64,000 bases of DNA. Origin: Angiostrongylus vasorum. Lineage: Eukaryota; Nematoda; Chromadorea; Rhabditida; Metastrongylidae. The position numbers were made by a program, and so were the translations under genes. Within the stretch, counting starts at the first letter, position 1, and each line of letters opens with the position of its first letter. Location: assembly GCA_018806985.1 (NCBI GenBank), contig JADANN010000105.1, forward strand, positions 281,374 through 345,373, given 5' to 3'. The notes under the pieces were generated by a model that was not told the DNA's origin, ran no database searches, and was given only the letters and a program-made list of their open reading frames with translations. Shown here piece by piece: positions 58,836 to 64,000 of the stretch.

Positions 58836-59501
58836 CACTGAACAAACACAAGGTTGGTACTGCAGCATTTATTAGCACGCAATAATAGCTGACGTTTCCG
58901 CGGATTCGATTTTTTTCAGAGCCTGGAGAGTTCAGATTGATGTACAGTCTACTCAACAAAGCACTTTCATAACCTCACCAGATAAGACATAAAGGATAAA
59001 GATAGATAGAGTAGGAGTTGTAGGAGTTGATCAATGCCTGAGGGATGCGCCACGCATCCAACTTCATTAAGCATCGTTTGGAGGTGATTGAATGCATATC
59101 TGGAGTTTACAACGACTCGTGATGGCCTACCGATGTTCGAGCCAGTGCTGTTATCCTCCTAGACAAGTCTGGTACCAACTTACCAACCCAGGAGGAATGG
59201 AAGGCTTGATGGGCCATGGGCGGGTGGATCGATCCCACGTGTGTCTTGCAGGGTGCCTCCGACCACTGCGCCAAACTCGCCCAGATAAGACAACGCACAA
59301 ATTACCAATCGCATAATGAGCAGCTTTTTTAAAACACTCACCGTTCTATCCATTATAAGTATTCTATTTAGCTGATGAAGAGCTCTGCTGAGTGCATTGC
59401 ATGTCAGTTTCGCCTTTCCAAGCTCCGAAGAAAGGGAAAGTGCCGAAACGTCAGCTATTATCGTGTGCTAATAAATGCTATGATTCCAACCTAGTGTCTG
59501 C
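58836..59501. mobile_element. PLE terminal-repeat remnant with R3 inserted (right arm)
   Basis: Mirror of 34,935-35,600; R3 lies at about 58,986-59,281 on the minus strand. Confidence 0.6.
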
Positions 59502-60303
59502 TCCTTGAAGAAAAGCAGAGAACGATCAGTAAATCACTTGTATTTTTTTATTTTAACTGATATTTTATTCAATGTTTCAAGTTGGCTACAGCTTTCTAAA
59601 ATTCTTGTGTTTTAATGTTGGAGTGTAGATGGGACACAAATACGTCCCGTTCATGTTTTTCTTCCACAGAGAACCTCATTAATTTCTACACTGTACCTAG
59701 ATGTAGAAGATTTAGCCGTCATGCTAAGAAATACCAACACCGGCACTCTTCGCTTTCTAATGCTTTCACGGATGAGCTCCTACTCGGTCTGTAGGTCTCC
59801 AAACATTTAGAGAAGTCGTGTCACTCACATTTCTTAGTGAACCGAGTTTGCTTGCATCTCTATAAAGGCTTATTTATGCGGTTGACACTTACCATGAGAC
59901 ATGAGTTGATTTCGTTTCACACGGTGCGACAAATAACGACCGCCTTCACCTTTAATTCAACGTATTTCAGCTCAGGTCGGATTTTGCTTATTAAGATGAA
60001 AAGCATTGGACTCTGCAGTTCCTTTTCTATAACTTGGAAAATAAATTATTCTTTTAGGATGAGGTCATTAATTTATTGACCTTAGAAAACAAACTTTTTG
60101 TCAATTTTTTTTTCGAGGCTCGTGTTTCAAAATAAAAATGTTGAACAAGCGCATTCTCGTCCGTAAGAACACAATCGTGCTTCTAAAGGCATTGCTGATG
60201 TTTCTGGTTATCGAGATTTAGTTTAGATCCTTAAAAAAATAAATTTCTTTCATATTTTCTTCAGATATCTTCGTTCTAAATTTTTTTCAGAACTAAATAA
60301 TAA

Positions 60304-60681
60304 TTTTGAGGAGCTGCCTTTACGTTTGTGTAGAAACAAAGTCAAAAGAATTAGGCGATCACGCTTTCAACTACATAAGTGCTCTGGTTAACAAAAAATT
60401 ATGAGTAGTTTGCGAAAAACCAAATTCGGACTTCAAGTAGTGAAGATAATTGGGAAGGATCTTACAAGAATATAAGGACCATATCAGAATATCAGGGTTG
60501 CCTCTCAACTATCATTTACGAAAAATTACAAATAGTTTGCGAACATGCGGATTGTAAAAACGATGCTGCAGTTCCTGGTTATCAACGGTTACTATCATAT
60601 CATATTACAGCACTGCAGTTTTCCAACGAGGTTCTTCACAGTGGCGCTAGAATAACGTTTGCACGACACGGCATATGCTGA
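60304..60681 (+). pseudogene. Right-arm copy of the 125-codon ORF, frame broken
   Basis: Mirror of 33,749-34,126. A poly-A run one base shorter (near 60,396) gives a stop after NKK. Confidence 0.25.
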
Positions 60682-61298
60682 TGGGTTTTCACCTTTCATG
60701 CAGATGACATTATCCTTTGTTTCTGTATTTGTTTTTAAACGACTCGTTCCTACAACTGTTGTGGGCAATCCAGAACTTCTTACACTCGATTCATTTCCTC
60801 GCATCCATCTCCACGAAGGTCTTCGAACATTTCGCGTGTGTATTCGGCAGCTGCTAGAAGATTTTCGGGTTCTTTATGAATGTTGTGAAATGCTGGTCGA
60901 ATCGATTGACCAAGGGCTCTTGCTATAGCCATGCTGGAGCGTCTTCAGTGGGTTCGAAGAAGCGAGCTAGGCTGTAACAACTCCTAACCATTCTCCAGGA
61001 CTCGCAGGAACAGGGAGCTTGCTAACCCGGGAAGGGGTCGCACCAGTACCGTGCTCATGAGGAATGACACCATTTCCACTGTCCTACTCGCCTCGTATCT
61101 TTGAAGAATTATACAAGGAAGCTAACGTTTTATTTTCGCAAACGAAGGTGCTTCAGTTTTTAAGCAATAAGGATACATTAGTGGCACAATTATGTCATTT
61201 AACTTAGGATTTAATAACCAATACCTTCTTGGATTATTAAGCTAAAACAAGGTTGATAAAAAGATTTATTCGGCTGACGTCTCAATTTCTTCCTCTTC

Positions 61299-61649
61299 CT
61301 AACGAACGATCACCCGAGTCGATGGTAAACAGTCGTTCGCCTTCTCGATGAATTCTATGAATTTTATGGATTTCAGGGAGTATTTCTTTGTCATTGTAGA
61401 ATATGAAAATTTGTGATTTACTGGCAAAAACCTGTATCCTCTATCTTTTTTCATTTCAGTTAATAAAGCACCCCATCGATGGTGATATTCTTGCTCATAA
61501 TCGAAAAAGATTAGTTGTTTTCGAGCATACGTGGGTGATAAATGGCCTACGTCCACCACATAGTCCATCACGCGTGTATTCATCTGGCATATACCTTCAT
61601 TAATGGAGCGTGTACTTTTCCTCAGAAAAAGAATTACTTCGGAGGTCAT
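61299..61649 (-). CDS. 116-codon ATG ORF, unknown (right arm)
   Basis: ATG-initiated and uninterrupted. It reads SEVILFLRKSTRSINEGIC, VVDVGHLSPTYARKQLIFFD and HHRWGALLTEMKKDRGYRFL. The left copy has a one-base deletion. The opposite strand also offers an exon-like frame after 'ttttttcatttcag' (61,461 onward), so the coding strand is uncertain. Confidence 0.3.
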   Translation of the reverse strand: MTSEVILFLRKSTRSINEGICQMNTRVMDYVVDVGHLSPTYARKQLIFFDYEQEYHHRWGALLTEMKKDRGYRFLPVNHKFSYSTMTKKYSLKSIKFIEFIEKANDCLPSTRVIVR

Positions 61650-62090
61650 ATCCGTGTGCGAGAATGCTGCGACGTCCTACCTATCCGAAATGGCGAAAAC
61701 TGCAAATGATAGTTAGCACACGTAAACCCACCCATTTTACAAAGTCGATATACAAATGCATGTATATAAAAGTTATTAGCCACTGTGTTCGAAGTGTTCT
61801 TATTTGCTTGTGTTTCGACTGCGGCAAAAGAACTTCCTGGTCCTTTACTAACGTAGGAAATGAGTAGTCACTAAAGTTTTTGGGAGGCTTTTTAATAAAA
61901 TTTAAATAAGAACGACCCATAGCCAATGATTGTATTGCATGGCTCCTCTAACAACTGCTATACATTCGCTCCACTAAATTTTGTCGACCTCAAATATTTT
62001 TTATGAAACGGGCGCATATTCACAAGGACAATTTAGTCCTCCTTGATAAGCCTAAGTGAACGTCGGTTTCTTAAACTACTATTTCGCTAA

Positions 62091-62345
62091 ATGAACACTA
62101 ATCTAGCACTGATTGCTACGATGTATACTATCTGGAGAACAATAAAGTATTATCGGTGGACAATTATGCTTTATTCGAGCGGTGCTCATCAATGGATTCG
62201 ACTTGATGCGCTAACAAGGACCCACACGGAGATGAATACTGGGTGTGGACAATCGACTAGGATCAACCTAGCTCTGAGAAAGACGAAGGCGTGGAAGCGT
62301 TGGCCAAATAATATTTTTTTTCTACCAACATCGTGTTAGCTTATC
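62091..62345 (+). repeat. R4 dispersed repeat (right arm)
   Basis: Mirror of 32,090-32,340. Confidence 0.55.
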
Positions 62346-62954
62346 ATGACGCTCACGGTCACTCACTTTCACTACCACATCGTCTTATTGTAATTTTATC
62401 ATGTCCACCGTACGGGATTCTTTCCGCCACATTATTTTACTAAAAAAGTGAGCAAACTCAAAAATTAGTGATGGGAACATGGCCATGCGGTGCAATAAAT
62501 AGAGGGTCGGTAGTGTAGCAATTCACGTGAGGCCCTATAGTTACAGTCGGAGCACTAGTTGAGAGACAGTTGATGCTTCGTTTTGTGATGATGGTTGTAC
62601 GGTTCCATATTCACTTTCGAAGTTAATTTTGAGGTTTTGTCATTTTAATACAGAGAAACTTCATGAAGTACGCTGAATTTGCATTTTACAGCCACAAAGA
62701 ATAAAGCATTACGTCTTCCTCGACATTTAAAAAAAGAATGTCAAGAAAACCCATGATGACAATGGTGATTTATCTATATGCCAGCCACTTGAGTGTTCAA
62801 ATGCCTGCATAAGAGTGGTAGAACATTCCGTACTCCTGCCTAACATTCCTACAGGCCCCTTCGACGAGCTCGTCTTAAATGAGTCCGATGAAGTCGTCAG
62901 AATAAGGCTATTGAGAATGAGTGTGAGAACAAAATTGGACATTGAGAATGGAAA

Positions 62955-63280
62955 TCTCGGCATCATTATGGTTGTATTTCACACAATACCATTCCATGAA
63001 AAAAAGAATAGGAAGTAGGGAAAATTAGGATGTTGTGATTTTGACTGCAACTTCATCTTAACAGGGTTCAATGCCTATTTGTCATCGCCAGATCATTCTG
63101 CTGAAGGTGGTTGATGATATCACCGCTAAGGTAAAAAAAACTGGCCAGGAAGAAAGCAAAGCAAGAGCCCGGTTGGGGTGGTGTATAACGCGTGAGCCCC
63201 CTGTAAAGAGTAACCGCGGGTTCGAATCTGGCTAAGGATACGGGTTTTGCAAACGCCTCAGCATTATTTTGGTTATATTG
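62955..63280 (+). repeat. R1 tRNA-like SINE (right arm)
   Basis: Mirror of 31,150-31,475. It contains the clearest B-box in the window ('gcgggttcgaatc' near 63,220). Confidence 0.75.
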
Positions 63281-63879
63281 CAATAACTTTTATGGCTAGA
63301 TGGCAGCATGCCGTACTTATTTCGTTGACTCGACGAGCAGCCGTGTGCCAACCAAGCCTCCCTTTCTTTTTTTCTTTGAAACTGTACCACAGTAATTTGG
63401 CAATACACGGAAACCATCAGTGCATCAGCATAATAATCCAAATCCTTTTACAGACCAAATATGCATTCAGTTTTCTCAACGATGCGTTGTTGCATCGAGT
63501 GCTTTCCTGGTGAATAGATCGATCTCCAATTCGCAAATTCACATCGCAAATTCTCCCCATTAAACGGGCGGGCCATCTGAGATCCATGTCAAACGTATAT
63601 TCCGATATACTGCGAAGGGTTCACTGCTTTGCGATCGTGTTTCAGCAATGGGTTTCGGCTTCTGCACTGTGTGCACCAACTTTTCAACTGGAGGCTTCCA
63701 TTAAGAAACAGTGTTCTAGAACAAGTGATCTCCGCCCATGTTTATAGGCAGCACAACGCACAAATTTTCCTTCACTTCATTTTTTTCCCCAAAGCTCGAA
63801 TGATGTGAATAAAATTATTGCATTGATGCCGTGAGCTTCCACAACGAAACGAAATGGGAGTAAAAAAGCAAACGCTGTT

Positions 63880-64000
63880 CTGATGAAAGGATAAAAAGGG
63901 ATAGAGCTCTCGGCGTTGATCAATCCTTGAGCGATGCGCCGTGCATTCGACTTCATTAAGCATCGTTTGGAGGTGACTGAATGCATATCTGGTCTTTACA
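63880..64000 (-). repeat. R3 SINE, cut by window end (right arm)
   Basis: Mirror of the 3' half of 30,255-30,550. The arm evidently continues beyond the window. Confidence 0.75.

Larger units (their letters stand above)
50551..64000 (-). repeat. Right arm of giant inverted duplication
   Basis: Reverse-complement partner of 30,429-43,835, continuing past the window edge. Differences from the left arm are scattered substitutions, indels of one to a few bases (mostly in homopolymers), and one 58-nt intron (53,813-53,870). Confidence 0.95.

Noticed and set aside
31411..63018. Many 60-120 codon open frames in the inverted arms.
   Set aside because: Most start with TTG or GTG, overlap repeats or oppose better frames, and appear twice only because the arms are duplicated. 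Only those with splice or composition support are listed.
1..64000. Bacterial or phage origin, operons, CRISPR array.
   Set aside because: Spliced genes, LINE and PLE elements and AT-rich spacers are eukaryotic. No regularly spaced direct repeats were found.

Overview
The window looks like eukaryotic, most probably nematode (strongylid or hookworm-like), nuclear DNA. Coding DNA is sparse and split into short exons. Introns are often 60-230 nt with GT(A/R)AGT donors and TTTTCAG acceptors, and one gene has such an acceptor 3 nt before its ATG, as expected for spliced-leader addition. Most of the rest is decayed retroelements and small dispersed repeats. There are no bacterial operons, ribosome-binding sites or CRISPR arrays. 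Most longer open frames are retroelement pieces, or chance frames that open with TTG or GTG.

Left part (1-17,060). The window opens inside an AMPK gamma-like CBS-domain gene whose last CBS domain is cut short. It is followed by an RTE-type LINE into which a Penelope-like element (PLE) has inserted with a 12-bp target duplication. Further on are short terminal exons of unrecognised genes, a second RTE relic, a three-exon gene tail of unknown function (15,016-16,019), and two oppositely oriented pieces of another RTE family.

Middle (17,063-30,448). A 3.5-kb segment carrying a tandem CCCH zinc-finger gene occurs twice in direct orientation (17,063-20,554 and 26,836-30,448). About 6.3 kb lies between the copies, with a few unrecognised exons. 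The two copies differ by about 120 nt of internal repeat and by many one-base homopolymer changes.

Right part (30,429-64,000). This is a giant inverted duplication. The left arm is 30,429-43,835 and the right arm is 50,551-64,000 and runs off the window. They surround a 6.7-kb spacer (43,836-50,550). Each arm carries, tail to tail across the spacer, a three-exon gene for barrier-to-autointegration factor (BAF), plus an upstream gene of unknown function. The arms are collinear to within a few bases over 13.4 kb with one exception: a 58-nt canonical intron present in the right copy of the unknown gene and exactly absent from the left copy. The spacer holds an RTE-type LINE relic, a hidden terminal exon on the minus strand and a near-perfect palindrome made of two short interspersed repeats.

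Dispersed repeats recur throughout. R1 and R3 have tRNA-like heads (A-box and B-box-like sequences) and look like SINEs. R2 is a 350-400 bp repeat and R4 a 200-250 bp repeat, both without recognisable coding. Several rearrangement boundaries fall in or next to these repeats. Many exon calls below rest only on reading frame, splice-site and phase agreement, and their functions are unknown.
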